DNA of 64,000 nt, taken from assembly GCF_947500065.1 (NCBI RefSeq), contig NZ_CANMQT010000001.1, forward strand, positions 620,001-684,000, read 5' to 3'. The notes under the pieces are model-generated. The model searched no databases. It was not told the DNA's origin and worked only from the letters and a program-made list of their open reading frames with translations. Numbering within the stretch: position 1 is the first letter of the stretch; the number at the start of each line of letters is the position of its first letter. The translations under genes and the position numbers were made by a program. Below are positions 46,083 to 56,491 of this stretch, piece after piece. Origin of the DNA: an uncultured Aquimarina sp. Its GTDB lineage: Bacteria; Bacteroidota; Bacteroidia; Flavobacteriales; Flavobacteriaceae.

Positions 46083-47855
46083 ATGAAAGACACACTACTT
46101 TCACATATTGAATACCCAAAAGATCTTCGTAAACTTTCTCCTGGTCAGCTTCCATATTTGGCTCAAGAGTTACGAGACTTTGTGATTAATATTGTAGCAT
46201 CCAAAGAAGGTCATTTGGGCGCAAGCTTGGGTGTCATAGAACTTACCATTGCTTTACACTATGCTTTTGACACACCTAATGATATATTAGTTTGGGATGT
46301 AGGACATCAGGCATATCCTCATAAAATTCTTACTGGTAGGAAAAAGCTATTTCATACGAATCGACAATTAGGAGGTATTAGCGGTTTTCCAAAACGTAAC
46401 GAAAGTGAATATGACACTTTTGGTGTTGGACATTCATCTACCTCTATTTCTGCTACCTTAGGAATGGCAATTGCCTCAAAATTAAAAGGAGATACTACAA
46501 AACAACATATCGCTGTAATTGGTGATGCTTCTATTGCCAGTGGAATGGCTTTTGAAGGACTCAATCACGCAGGAGTTACCGATGCTAATATGTTGATTAT
46601 TCTAAATGACAATTCCATCGGGATTGATCCTAGTGTAGGAGCATTAAAAGAGTATTTGACCAAAGCCAAAGTAGGATATAAGCCTAAAACAGATAACATC
46701 ATTGAAGCTCTGAATTTTGAATATTTTGGACCTATTGATGGGCATGACTTACCCAAACTCTTGGAAATTCTAGAAAAATTAAAAGTAATAAAGGGTCCAA
46801 AGCTTTTACATATTATAACTACTAAAGGCAAAGGGTTAAAACAAGCTGAAGAAAACCAGGTAACGTATCACGCTCCAGGAAAATTTGACGCTGTTACAGG
46901 AGATTTACTCCCAAAAAAGAATACAGGACAACCTCCTAAATTTCAGGATGTATTTGGGCATACTATTTTAGAATTAGCAAGAGAAAACAAAAAAATTATC
47001 GGCATTACTCCTGCTATGCCAACCGGTAGCTCACTAAAATATATGATGGAAGAGATGCCTGACAGAGCATTTGACGTGGGCATCGCTGAGCAACATGCCG
47101 TTACACTTGCAGCAGGAATGGCGACACAAGGATTAGTGCCTTTTTGCACAATCTACTCGACATTTCTACAACGTGCATATGATCAATTGATTCATGATGT
47201 TGCTTTACAAAATCTGCCTGTCATATTTTGTATTGATCGAGCTGGTTTGGTTGGAGCAGATGGAGCAACACATCACGGTGTTTTTGATATAGCATACCTC
47301 AACTGTATCCCAAATATGATTGTAGCAGCACCTGCGGATGAAATAGAATTAAGAAATCTACTTTATACTGCTTCTTTGGGGTTAGGTCATCCAATTGCTA
47401 TTAGATATCCCAGAGGTAGAGGTAAAATCGTAGATTGGAAAATTGCTATGAATAAAATACCTATTGGAAAAGGAAGGTGTCTTATACAACAAACATCAAA
47501 AACCGCTATACTATCTACAGGAACTATTGGCAACAATGTAATTACAGCTTTAACATCAATTGAAGAAAAAGTAAGTCATTATCATTTTTGCTTTATTAAA
47601 CCTTTGGATGGTGAATTACTAAAAGAAATATCACAAAAGTATAAAACGATTATAACGATAGAAGATGGTACTATTAAAGGAGGTTTTGGAAGTGTAATAT
47701 TAGATTTTGCTAATCAACATAATTTCAATAATAAAATTATAACCTTGGGAATTCCTGATCAATTTATTCATCATGGAACAACACAAGAATTACAAGAAAT
47801 CTGTGGTATTTCAGTAGAAGAAATTACGAATACGATTCTTAAAACTATTAGATAA
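46083..47855 (+). CDS. dxs: 1-deoxy-D-xylulose-5-phosphate synthase
   Basis: 590 aa, slightly shorter than the common ~620-aa form. Thiamine-diphosphate site: GDASIASGMAFEGLNHAG with ILNDN about 15 residues on (Ala instead of the usual Gly after GD). Substrate and catalytic parts include VGHQAYPHKILTGR, GISGFPKRNESEYDTFGVGHSST and, in the transketolase C-half, FDVGIAEQHAVTLAAGMA and HHGVFDIAYL. It makes DXP from pyruvate and glyceraldehyde 3-phosphate, the first step of the MEP isoprenoid route. It stands alone; downstream it converges on the M36 protease gene across a hairpin. Confidence 0.97.
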   Translation: MKDTLLSHIEYPKDLRKLSPGQLPYLAQELRDFVINIVASKEGHLGASLGVIELTIALHYAFDTPNDILVWDVGHQAYPHKILTGRKKLFHTNRQLGGISGFPKRNESEYDTFGVGHSSTSISATLGMAIASKLKGDTTKQHIAVIGDASIASGMAFEGLNHAGVTDANMLIILNDNSIGIDPSVGALKEYLTKAKVGYKPKTDNIIEALNFEYFGPIDGHDLPKLLEILEKLKVIKGPKLLHIITTKGKGLKQAEENQVTYHAPGKFDAVTGDLLPKKNTGQPPKFQDVFGHTILELARENKKIIGITPAMPTGSSLKYMMEEMPDRAFDVGIAEQHAVTLAAGMATQGLVPFCTIYSTFLQRAYDQLIHDVALQNLPVIFCIDRAGLVGADGATHHGVFDIAYLNCIPNMIVAAPADEIELRNLLYTASLGLGHPIAIRYPRGRGKIVDWKIAMNKIPIGKGRCLIQQTSKTAILSTGTIGNNVITALTSIEEKVSHYHFCFIKPLDGELLKEISQKYKTIITIEDGTIKGGFGSVILDFANQHNFNNKIITLGIPDQFIHHGTTQELQEICGISVEEITNTILKTIR

Positions 47856-47892
47856 ACAAAGAGGCTATTCATAAAAGAACAACCTCTTTGTT
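47855..47892. terminator. Hairpin between convergent dxs and the M36 protease gene
   Basis: Stem AACAAAGAGG (47855-47864) and CCTCTTTGTT (47883-47892) with an 18-nt loop. It follows the dxs stop immediately and lies 24 bp beyond the convergent gene. The T-run is weak, so termination strength is uncertain. Confidence 0.6.
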
Positions 47893-47915
47893 ATAAATTT
47901 TATAGATTATTATTA

Positions 47916-50543
47916 CTACTCTACTACAATCTTAGCAGTAGAAATCGCAGTACCATTTTCTGATTCAATTCTTAATAAATAAATTCCAGATCTCAGATCC
48001 GTTTCCACTCTATGTAAATTTTCGAGTTGTGCTTTTTCTTTAAAGACTAACCTACCATTCATATTGAAAATAGAAATATTACTATTACCTATATTTTCTG
48101 AAACCCTTATATTAAAGATTCCTCTTGATGGGTTTGGTTCTATTTTAAAGATTCCGGCATTAAAATCATCAACACTTAATGTTGAGCAATCCAAAGTTCC
48201 TGTTGGTGGTAAGTCAAAAGCTTCGATTTGATCAGTTCTGTCGAATGAAGCCCCTTGTACAGCACTAAAACCAACACCTCTTCTAGCAAAAACATCCCAA
48301 ATCAAACACTTATTAGCTGTACTATTTGGTAATAGGTCTGCTGCAGCAAGAATTCCATCACGACCATCAACAAAACCTGGACGACATGTTTGTAGCTTAA
48401 GACCATCTATTACTAATTGCATAGCAAGGTTATTTCCTCCTGTTCCATTATACAAGTCAGCATCAAAACCATCTCGATCAATAAAAGCCCAAGTCATGTC
48501 CCATAATACAGAAGCCCATACAGATCCTACTCCATGAGGAACGGAGAATCGAGTTTCATCACTAACGCTGGCATAAGTAACAGGGTTTGTTGTCATATTT
48601 GTGCTATATGGAAAAGGTCTAATTCCTCCTCCAGTTACTGGTTGTCCTATAGCATAAGTACCAATCCCTCTTGCATCTGTACCTGTATCTCCAGATTCAA
48701 TTGTCATCATCAATGCGAACCAATCAGACCAACCTTCTCCCATTTGCTCATCTCCAGACAAACAACCAGAATTAGATGCACCCCCAGTAAGACGTGTAGA
48801 AATTCCGTGTCCATATTCGTGCACTATTATTCCATTATCAAAAGATCCATCCGCTCCCACTATCCAATTTTCTCTTAATTCAGCAGCCAATGTAGCATTG
48901 ACCGCACCACTTGCTAATTGTGTTATAAGTGCTTCTCCATCTGCCTGATTAATACTAAAGGCTGGAATACTTATTAAATTACTACCGTCACCACCCATCG
49001 TTATATCTCCAGGAACGTTGTTTACAACCAATACAGCAACTGCACCAACTTGTTGAGCTTCTAAAACTTTAGCACTAAAATCACACTCTCCTCTTCTCAC
49101 TACAGCAATGTTTCCATTGATTTCTGTCGTATTAGTAATATCTGAACACGCATCATTAGGATCTGGAGTTGCATTGTTATCCACTGCCAATACTAAATCT
49201 GTAGTAATCCCAGCAGGTAAAAAAGGTGGCTCAATCGACCCAAATCTAAAAGCATTATTTACGACTGAATATGAACCAGCTAATGGCGTATTATTTATAG
49301 TAAAAACAAATTGATTCTCCGGATTCCATAAAAACATTTGCATTCTGGGATTGAATCCGTCTGGTGGGGTTCCAAAATTAGCATTATTAGTACCAGAACC
49401 ATCTTGTCCATCCGCAAATACCTCATCTCCTCCGACACCTCCATTTCCATAATTATTAACTTGAAAATTTCCCGAAGCTTCATCAAAACCATACTGATAC
49501 CAAACATCGTGTATTACGTTACTCACATAAAACATATTGGTTATAGAAGCATTCTGATATGCGGAGATTTGTGCCGCAGGATCAAATGGATAATCAAATA
49601 TAAGATTTACACCTCCGTCTGGTTGAATTCCTGGAGAATTATCACCGTCCAAATCGTCTGAAGCCAAAACATTATTACCTTGCGTTGTAGTAAATTCTGC
49701 TCCCGCAACTCCATCTGTATCGTGCCATCCAAATGGAGACGCTACTGCATTCGCAGGATTTGTTATCATTGTTCTGCTACCATGATTAGGACTCTCTACT
49801 GCTGGAATTTGAAATACATTATAAGTACCATCCATTAGTAACGGTAAGTTCTCAGATTTTGTATTAGAATCAAGCGCATTTGTTTTATTAGTACTTGTTT
49901 CTTTTTTGGAGAAAGTATTATGATCAAAAGTACAGTTATTCATCCAATTGTTCTTACTGACTATTTCTCCATTCACCGCATTAATTCTAACACTATACCA
50001 GTTCTTACCATCTTTTGCGTGTATACTTAAATCCCAAGATAACATTAGTTTTTCATCGATTAGTTCATATACTAATTCTACTGGGATTTCATCAAATGAT
50101 ATATTTGATTTAGACACCATTACTTTAGTAGCACTTGATTTACTTATAATTGTTACATTACTAATATCCGTAAGGTTAAGAGCTATTGCAGCTTTTTGTA
50201 CTGCATTTGTAGCGGATAACTCTGCTCTTGCTGTATTAACCTTAGATTGTACATCATTGATAAGTTTTCCTGAAAAATGCACAACTTTTCCATCTTTAAT
50301 AGCAAAATTACCTACGTTATTCTTAATAGGTATTCCATTATGCTGCTGCACAACGTACACATTTGTCAAGTTCATGCTTTTAGAAAAAGACTGTGACTGT
50401 ATTTTAAGGTCACTTACATCTTTTTGATCCATTCCAGAATTAATCAGGTATTCCTTTATGTTAACGATCTCATCTTGGTTTTGAGCAAAACCAAAATTTA
50501 TTCCTATTAGAATAATAAAGAGTTTTAAATAATTTTTTTTCAT
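47916..50543 (-). CDS. Secreted M36 (fungalysin-like) zinc metalloprotease with PA domain and T9SS sorting domain
   Basis: 875 aa. Signal peptide (ends NFGFAQ), an FTP/PepSY-type propeptide (about 25-200), then the M36 catalytic domain with HEYGHGISTRLTGG (zinc ligands His575 and His579, catalytic Glu576) and Glu603 in GEGWSDW. A protease-associated domain is inserted before the active site (about 455-545, VVRRGECDFSAK). The C-terminus is a T9SS type A sorting domain (IEPNPSRGIFNIRVS ... GIYLLRIE, ending KIVVE). The product is probably exported by T9SS and activated by propeptide removal, serving extracellular protein breakdown. Single-gene transcript. Confidence 0.95.
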   Translation of the reverse strand: MKKNYLKLFIILIGINFGFAQNQDEIVNIKEYLINSGMDQKDVSDLKIQSQSFSKSMNLTNVYVVQQHNGIPIKNNVGNFAIKDGKVVHFSGKLINDVQSKVNTARAELSATNAVQKAAIALNLTDISNVTIISKSSATKVMVSKSNISFDEIPVELVYELIDEKLMLSWDLSIHAKDGKNWYSVRINAVNGEIVSKNNWMNNCTFDHNTFSKKETSTNKTNALDSNTKSENLPLLMDGTYNVFQIPAVESPNHGSRTMITNPANAVASPFGWHDTDGVAGAEFTTTQGNNVLASDDLDGDNSPGIQPDGGVNLIFDYPFDPAAQISAYQNASITNMFYVSNVIHDVWYQYGFDEASGNFQVNNYGNGGVGGDEVFADGQDGSGTNNANFGTPPDGFNPRMQMFLWNPENQFVFTINNTPLAGSYSVVNNAFRFGSIEPPFLPAGITTDLVLAVDNNATPDPNDACSDITNTTEINGNIAVVRRGECDFSAKVLEAQQVGAVAVLVVNNVPGDITMGGDGSNLISIPAFSINQADGEALITQLASGAVNATLAAELRENWIVGADGSFDNGIIVHEYGHGISTRLTGGASNSGCLSGDEQMGEGWSDWFALMMTIESGDTGTDARGIGTYAIGQPVTGGGIRPFPYSTNMTTNPVTYASVSDETRFSVPHGVGSVWASVLWDMTWAFIDRDGFDADLYNGTGGNNLAMQLVIDGLKLQTCRPGFVDGRDGILAAADLLPNSTANKCLIWDVFARRGVGFSAVQGASFDRTDQIEAFDLPPTGTLDCSTLSVDDFNAGIFKIEPNPSRGIFNIRVSENIGNSNISIFNMNGRLVFKEKAQLENLHRVETDLRSGIYLLRIESENGTAISTAKIVVE

Positions 50544-50796
50544 TTTAAAAAAATAGTTGAGTTTAAAGAATTAAGAAGATTTTTTACACAGAAATACATT
50601 TCCTAGTGAAGAATCTAGCAATTTTTTCATGTTAAAAATATAGAATTCCTTTTCAACAATAACATTTATTGATTATATTTTTATTTTACAAACCTAAAGA
50701 GGTTATTTTATGTGTTTTATTTAACAAAAATGTTAAATTATTGACAGATAATTAATTAGCTGAATTGTTAGATTATCTAGTTTTAATCAAAAATCA

Positions 50797-52143
50797 TTAC
50801 ACCTGTAATCCTCGTATCTTCTGAAATTTCAATAATGCATTCCCATCGGTAAGACTGGCAACATAATTACTAACGCTTATCAATCTAGTATATAAATCTT
50901 CATTTTTATAATCGAAATTATCCCCTTCAGCTTTTAAAATAAGTTTATCGTAATTAGAAGCTCGATCATTATTAAAATTATCGGTTGCCGTACAGTAGCG
51001 ATCCAATAAGGTAGCAAGAATCTCGTATCCTGCAATTTCTTTCTCCACAACTTCTGCACTTTGATAAATCTTATCTACACTAATTTTAATAATATCATCA
51101 ATCTGCGCTTGATACTTGCTTTTATCAATCAATGCAGTATTAAAATCTCCTGATAAGATTTCTTCTTCGTACTGAACAAAAGTACGTGCTGCTTCTTGTA
51201 TCAATGTGTTAATTGCTAATGCTCTTAAATAACTTAGACGATCCGCAGTAGTTGCTAAGCTGTTATATTTTGTAGTATTAATAGTTTCTTTTACTAACTT
51301 AATAAGATATTCCAAAGCGTATTCTTCTTGTATCAACCCTAAGTTAATACCATCTTCAAAATCTATAATAGTATAACAGATATCATCTGCAGCTTCTACC
51401 AAAAAAGTTAACGGATGTCTACTATAAGTAGTTTCATTTCCTATCTGATGTGAAAGCAACCCCACTTCTTCTGCTACTTCTTTGAAGAAAGAGCTTTCAT
51501 TCTGAAAATACCCAAATTTCTTATGAGCAATATGAGAAGTTGGCTTCTTTGGCAGAGATTCTTTAGGATACTTCATAAAAGCACCAAGCGTGGCATAGGA
51601 CAATCGCAATCCTCCTTCTATTCCTTGTCTGGATTCTGTTAGAATTTTAAACCCATTAGCATTTCCTTCAAAATCTATAAGATCTTGATATTGTTTAGCA
51701 GTCAACGGTTCCTTATATTTTTTCCCTTTTCCCGTGGCGAAATATTCTCCAATAGCTTTTTCTCCTGAGTGCCCAAAAGGCGGATTCCCAATATCGTGTG
51801 ACAAGGAAGCTGCTGCTACAATTGCTCCAAAATCATTAAACTGATACCCATGTATGGTAGTAAGATGTGGATGTTTTTCTAAGATTTTTTTTCCAACTAC
51901 TCTACCCAAAGAACGTCCTACTACAGAAACTTCTAAACTGTGCGTTAATCTGGTATGTACAAAACTAGTTTTGGATAATGGAATTACTTGTGTTTTATCC
52001 TGTAAACTTCTAAACGCCGAAGAAAATATGATTCTATCATAATCTACTTCAAAACCTAATCTAGTTTCATCTTGTTCTTTACGTAATCTTTTATTCGTAT
52101 CTCCCTGTCTTTTTAAAGATAGGAGCTGTTCCCAGTTCATCAT
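50797..52143 (-). CDS. dgt: Deoxyguanosinetriphosphate triphosphohydrolase (dGTPase-like HD protein)
   Basis: 448 aa, the usual length. The HD-domain metal site is split between HTRLTHSLEVSVVGR and SLSHDIGNPPFGHSGE, followed by a third conserved region around HPLTFLVEAADDICYTIID. The N-terminal RLRKEQDETRLGFEVDYDRI and FRSLQDKTQV are typical of dGTPase-like proteins. These hydrolyse dNTPs to deoxynucleoside and triphosphate and help keep pools balanced, here only a few kb from the ribonucleotide reductase genes. The CPBP protease gene ends 4 bp upstream, so it may share that transcript. Specific dGTP preference is inferred from family only. Confidence 0.93.
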   Translation of the reverse strand: MMNWEQLLSLKRQGDTNKRLRKEQDETRLGFEVDYDRIIFSSAFRSLQDKTQVIPLSKTSFVHTRLTHSLEVSVVGRSLGRVVGKKILEKHPHLTTIHGYQFNDFGAIVAAASLSHDIGNPPFGHSGEKAIGEYFATGKGKKYKEPLTAKQYQDLIDFEGNANGFKILTESRQGIEGGLRLSYATLGAFMKYPKESLPKKPTSHIAHKKFGYFQNESSFFKEVAEEVGLLSHQIGNETTYSRHPLTFLVEAADDICYTIIDFEDGINLGLIQEEYALEYLIKLVKETINTTKYNSLATTADRLSYLRALAINTLIQEAARTFVQYEEEILSGDFNTALIDKSKYQAQIDDIIKISVDKIYQSAEVVEKEIAGYEILATLLDRYCTATDNFNNDRASNYDKLILKAEGDNFDYKNEDLYTRLISVSNYVASLTDGNALLKFQKIRGLQV

Positions 52144-52147
52144 ACAA

Positions 52148-52903
52148 TCAGAATTCTAACAATGTGCTATCAAAATAATAATAGTCCAAATATAACACTA
52201 TGAAGTTATGTATGAAATGAATTATCATTCCTATCCACAAAGTATTGTATTTATGTCTCAAATACCCCAGTAACAACCCAAACGGAAAGATCCACAATAA
52301 AGATATAATCGAAAAATGAACCAAAGCAAAAATAAATGCTGTAAGAATAATAGTAACTTTGGTGCTCGTAATTTTGTTTAATTGATTATACAAAAAACCT
52401 CTGAACCCTAATTCTTCAAAAATAGGAGGAAAAATAGCTATAAAAAGAATTGCCCAAAACATTGGATTAGGATAATCAATATATCCTAAATAATAATTAT
52501 ACGTCTCCTCAGATAATTGAACATTAATAAATTCTACTGAATAATACACTACAAAAGCACTAGCAAAAGGTATCAAAAGATATCCTATAAGTGCTAGAAG
52601 ATCAACCTTAGGAAACCTATATAGTTTAATGATATTTTTAAAATCGAAAAAAGTGAAACCAACAATTATTAACGCAAAAACACTTTCGGTAGCAATTTCT
52701 TGTACCAATGAACTGCTTTCTTGGTATAAAAAATAATTAGCTATAAGAAAAACCAACATCACAATATAAAAAGCAATCACTAAATTAAGATGTTCATTTC
52801 TTTCTTTTAGTTTAGTTTTCTTAATCGATGTTCCACAATTAGGACAAAAATTCGCTACTGTTTCTAAAGATGTATTACACGTTTGACAAACCATAGTATT
52901 CAT
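52148..52903 (-). CDS. Zinc-ribbon CPBP family intramembrane protease
   Basis: 251 aa. An N-terminal zinc ribbon (CQTCNTSLETVANFCPNCG, about 5-23) precedes a multi-helix membrane domain with the CPBP/Abi motifs EELGFRGFLYNQL (catalytic Glu pair and Arg), ALVHFS (His) and a third HxxxN-like helix IHFIHNFIV. Family knowledge: relatives include the CAAX prenyl protease Rce1 and bacteriocin self-immunity proteins. It starts 1 bp after the stop of another zinc-ribbon membrane protein, and the two ribbons suggest a shared partner or regulation. Substrate unknown. Confidence 0.9.
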   Translation of the reverse strand: MNTMVCQTCNTSLETVANFCPNCGTSIKKTKLKERNEHLNLVIAFYIVMLVFLIANYFLYQESSSLVQEIATESVFALIIVGFTFFDFKNIIKLYRFPKVDLLALIGYLLIPFASAFVVYYSVEFINVQLSEETYNYYLGYIDYPNPMFWAILFIAIFPPIFEELGFRGFLYNQLNKITSTKVTIILTAFIFALVHFSIISLLWIFPFGLLLGYLRHKYNTLWIGMIIHFIHNFIVLYLDYYYFDSTLLEF

Positions 52904-52904
52904 C

Positions 52905-53402
52905 TTACTCTTTAGAGTTTTGAGAAGCAGAATACACTCCTTTTATTAGGAAACTTAAGATGATAATTTTCATAATAATTCCTTTAAACAAAGTTGTTGG
53001 TTCCATAATAACATTTAGAGCAATTACCATTAAATATAAAAGTAATCCGGATAATATTGCTGCAAATGGCTTTTTTTGAGACCAATACGCTAATACTAAA
53101 TATATAACAGCTAAAATAACTCCTGCTATTAACGTTCCTATATCATCTAAAATAAAAAACAAAAACAACCCTGACACGAAGAATATTCCTGCCATCCAAT
53201 AAAGAGTGGTTCTGGCAGAATTGATTTTTTTATCATTGTCTTTTATTTGATTTTTCTTCATCGCCTTTTTGGCGTGATAAATCGCTTTTTCTTTTTCATC
53301 TCCATTTTCTGGAAAACCACAATTCGTACAAAACTTTGTTTCTAAAGTTATTTCAGTGTTGCACTGTGAACACAATGGTTGTTGGATAGTTATTTCTTCC
53401 AT
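52905..53402 (-). CDS. Zinc-ribbon membrane protein
   Basis: 165 aa. An N-terminal zinc ribbon with two CxxC pairs (CSQCNTEITLETKFCTNCG, about 11-29) is followed by a Lys-rich linker and four hydrophobic helices (about 68-162). No catalytic motif is seen. It is co-transcribed with the zinc-ribbon CPBP protease 1 bp downstream and may be its regulatory partner (inference). Domain of unknown function otherwise. Confidence 0.75.
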   Translation of the reverse strand: MEEITIQQPLCSQCNTEITLETKFCTNCGFPENGDEKEKAIYHAKKAMKKNQIKDNDKKINSARTTLYWMAGIFFVSGLFLFFILDDIGTLIAGVILAVIYLVLAYWSQKKPFAAILSGLLLYLMVIALNVIMEPTTLFKGIIMKIIILSFLIKGVYSASQNSKE

Positions 53403-53523
53403 ATAGGTAGGTTTAATAAATGAGGGTAGTTAAATGTACTAAAAAATTATTCTTACTTATATTAAGTGCCTTAAGGGCAACAATTGTTACCCGATATTAT
53501 GCTTTTTTTCAAATTTTAAAACA

Positions 53524-53560
53524 CAAAAAAGGGAAGTAATCTTACGAAAACTTCCCTTTT
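53524..53560 (-). terminator. Rho-independent terminator downstream of nrdA
   Basis: On the minus strand the stem AAAAGGGAAG ... CTTCCCTTTT (plus-strand 53527-53536 and 53551-53560) is followed by a run of Ts reaching about 53525. It lies about 140 bp after the nrdA stop and before the zinc-ribbon genes. Confidence 0.8.
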
Positions 53561-53697
53561 ACCCTATATAAATGTCTATACTTGATCCCTATAATTTCAA
53601 GTTATAAACGATAAATACTTTCAAAAACTCCCAATTTCTATCAGGATTAGTGCTACTATAATTTCAATTCACTTACGCTCTTGAAATCAAAGTATCA

Positions 53698-56169
53698 TTA
53701 TGACCCACACATTAAACAATCATCTCCTTCTGCTTCTTTTGATTGCTCAATAATTGCACGAAGTTCTTCTGGAGTCAACGCTGTACCTTCAACCGCAACT
53801 TGCACTGCTTCAGGTTGTGGTTGTGTTTTGGGAGCAGATTGCGCTTCCATTACTTGTGCCGCAGCAACCGCTACTTGCTCTGCTTGTGGCTGTTCTTTCT
53901 TTTCTGTTTTAAGCGTAAACTTAATTGCATCTACCGCAGATTTAGTTCTCAGATAATACATACCCGTTTTTAATCCACTCTTCCAAGCATAGAAATGCAT
54001 CGAAGTAAGTTTTGCCATTGTTGCACCTTCCATAAATAAGTTCAGTGACTGAGACTGATCAATAAAATATCCTCTGTGACGAGACATATCGATAATATCT
54101 TTCATACTCAATTCCCAAACAGTTTTATAAAGCTCCTTAAGATCTTGAGGGATAATATCTATATTCTGGATAGATCCATTAGCACGCATAATAGCATCCT
54201 TAAGATCATCACTCCATAGATTTAATTGCACAAGATCTTCTAAAAGGTGTTTGTTTACTACAATAAACTCTCCTGATAATACACGTCTTGTATATATATT
54301 ACTTGTGTATGGTTCAAAAGCTTCATTATTTCCTAAAATCTGAGAAGTAGATGCTGTAGGCATTGGTGCAACTAATAATGAGTTACGCACTCCATGCTCT
54401 AGCACTTCTTTACGAAGACTAGCCCAGTCCCAACGACCACTTAACTCTTCATCTTTGATTCCCCATAAATTATACTGGAATTCACCTTTAGAAATAGGTG
54501 ATCCTTCATAACTCTGATACGGTCCATCTGCCATAGCTTCTTCCATAGATGCAGTAACAGCCGCAAAGTATAAAGTCTCAAAAATCTCTTGGTTTATTTT
54601 TTTAGCTTCATCGCTAGTAAAAGGTAGACGTAACATAATAAATGCATCTGCCAATCCTTGTACTCCTAATCCAATCGGGCGATGACGCATATTAGAGTTT
54701 TCCGCTTCTTTTACAGGATAGTAGTTACGATCTATTACTTTATTTAAGTTTTTAGTTACTCGTTTTGTAATTTTAAAAAGCTCTTCATGATCAAATGCCC
54801 CATTTTTAACAAACATTGGTAATGCAATGGATGCTAAGTTACATACCGCGATTTCATCAGGACTTGTGTACTCCATAATCTCAGTACATAAGTTAGAAGA
54901 ACGGATTGTACCTAAATTCTGCTGATTAGACTTACGATTTGCAGCATCTTTATATAGCATATATGGTGTTCCAGTCTCGATCTGAGATTCCAGAATTTTT
55001 TCCCACAACTCTCTTGCTTTTATGGTTCTACGCCCTTTTCCAGCAGCTTCGAAACGTAAATATTCTTTTTCGAAAGCATCACTATGGATATCAAACAATC
55101 CAGGACATTCATTAGGACACATTAAAGTCCATTCTGCATCATCCTGCACACGTTTCATAAATAAATCCGGAATCCACATTGCGTAAAATAAATCACGTGC
55201 TCGCATTTCTTCTTTCCCATGATTCTTTTTAAGATCTAAGAAATCAAAAATATCTGCATGCCAAGGTTCTACATAGATTGCAAAAGAACCTTTACGTTTT
55301 CCTCCACCTTGATCCACATAACGTGCAGTATCATTAAACACTTGTAACATCGGAACGATTCCATTAGAAGTTCCATTTGTACCCGCAATATATGAACCTG
55401 TAGCACGTACATTATGTATAGATAATCCGATTCCACCGGCAGATTGAGAAATCTTAGCAGTTTGCTTTAGCGTATCATATATTCCATCTATACTATCATC
55501 TTTCATTGATAAAAGAAAACAAGATGACATCTGTGGCTTTGGTGTTCCTGAATTAAATAATGTAGGCGTAGCGTGTGTAAAATACTTTTTAGACATTAAC
55601 TCATACGTCTCTATGGCTGCATCTAGGTCATTTAAATGAATCCCTATAGAAACTCTCATTAGCATATGCTGAGGGCGTTCTGCAATCTTACCATTAATTT
55701 TTAGCAAGTATGAACGCTCTAATGTTTTAAAACCAAAATAATCGTAACCAAAATCGCGATTGTAGATAATTGTAGAGTCCAGTTTCTCTTTATTAGCCAT
55801 AATCACTTCAAACACCTCATCTGAGATTAATGGTGCTTCCTTCTCTGTTCTAGGATTTACATACTCATACAAGTCTGTAACAACCTCAGAGAATGTCTTT
55901 TTAGTATTCTTATGTAGGTTAGAGACCGAAATACGAGCCGCCAATTTAGCGTAATCAGGATGCGCAATCGTCATGGTAGCAGCAATTTCTGCAGCCAAAT
56001 TATCCAGCTCACTAGTAGTTACCCCATCATACAATCCCTCTATCACTCTCATTGCTACTTTCACTGGATCGACAAGAGCATTTAATCCATAACATAACTT
56101 CCTTACCCTTGCGGTAATTTTGTCAAACATAATTGGCTCTTTGTGACCACCTCTTTTTACTACATACAT
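53698..56169 (-). CDS. nrdA: Class Ia ribonucleoside-diphosphate reductase, large (alpha) subunit
   Basis: 823 aa. An ATP-cone regulatory domain (about 1-95, [16 protein letters not shown]) senses ATP/dATP. The catalytic barrel has the expected cysteines: [20 protein letters not shown] (radical Cys) and [14 protein letters not shown], plus the finger-loop region [13 protein letters not shown]. The C-terminus GDDCLMCGS supplies the CxxC pair that re-reduces the active site, reached through an unusual Ala/Gln/Pro-rich linker (about 770-800). It reduces NDPs to dNDPs with NrdB as radical generator. nrdB lies 322 bp upstream on the same strand, an unusually long spacer for this pair. Confidence 0.97.
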   Translation of the reverse strand: MYVVKRGGHKEPIMFDKITARVRKLCYGLNALVDPVKVAMRVIEGLYDGVTTSELDNLAAEIAATMTIAHPDYAKLAARISVSNLHKNTKKTFSEVVTDLYEYVNPRTEKEAPLISDEVFEVIMANKEKLDSTIIYNRDFGYDYFGFKTLERSYLLKINGKIAERPQHMLMRVSIGIHLNDLDAAIETYELMSKKYFTHATPTLFNSGTPKPQMSSCFLLSMKDDSIDGIYDTLKQTAKISQSAGGIGLSIHNVRATGSYIAGTNGTSNGIVPMLQVFNDTARYVDQGGGKRKGSFAIYVEPWHADIFDFLDLKKNHGKEEMRARDLFYAMWIPDLFMKRVQDDAEWTLMCPNECPGLFDIHSDAFEKEYLRFEAAGKGRRTIKARELWEKILESQIETGTPYMLYKDAANRKSNQQNLGTIRSSNLCTEIMEYTSPDEIAVCNLASIALPMFVKNGAFDHEELFKITKRVTKNLNKVIDRNYYPVKEAENSNMRHRPIGLGVQGLADAFIMLRLPFTSDEAKKINQEIFETLYFAAVTASMEEAMADGPYQSYEGSPISKGEFQYNLWGIKDEELSGRWDWASLRKEVLEHGVRNSLLVAPMPTASTSQILGNNEAFEPYTSNIYTRRVLSGEFIVVNKHLLEDLVQLNLWSDDLKDAIMRANGSIQNIDIIPQDLKELYKTVWELSMKDIIDMSRHRGYFIDQSQSLNLFMEGATMAKLTSMHFYAWKSGLKTGMYYLRTKSAVDAIKFTLKTEKKEQPQAEQVAVAAAQVMEAQSAPKTQPQPEAVQVAVEGTALTPEELRAIIEQSKEAEGDDCLMCGS

Positions 56170-56491
56170 ACGCTTTTGGTTTTTATAAAATTCTTCTTCT
56201 GAAAAATGTGATATTAATCTGTGTTACTACTCCTTTTATCTACTGAAAACTAAAATTCACAAATGATTTCCCCCGAAATCGGATACTAAAAAGAAACCTC
56301 CGTCTATTATAATAACCAGAGTTATTCTTATTAAGTAAAATATAATTATATGACTTTCGCCTTCTTTTGTCTTTTTTTTGTAAAGCTTATAGAAAGCTTT
56401 ATCAAACTGAGCTAATCGCTATTTAAATAGAAGTCCTATTCTTGATTAGCTCAGAATGAATGTATTTTTATTCTGAAATGATTTTTAAAGC
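56170..56491. other. 322-bp spacer between nrdB and nrdA with two inverted repeats
   Basis: No gene is seen here. An 11-bp perfect inverted repeat, CTGAGCTAATC (56407-56417) and GATTAGCTCAG (56444-56454), encloses a small palindrome CTATTTAAATAG (56419-56430). A second repeat, TAAAGCTT (56381-56388) and AAGCTTTA (56394-56401), follows. Neither has a T-run on the minus strand, so they look more like mRNA structure or processing sites than classical terminators. The 320-nt spacer may also hold an independent nrdA promoter, not identified. Confidence 0.55.

Noticed and set aside
49948-50427. A 159-codon plus-strand frame inside the M36 protease gene
   Set aside because: Antisense to the conserved propeptide of a confidently assigned protease.
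50689-50696. TAGGTTTG on the minus strand as the -7 box of the M36 protease promoter
   Set aside because: No -33 element at acceptable spacing, and it would give a 140-nt leader; not supported enough.
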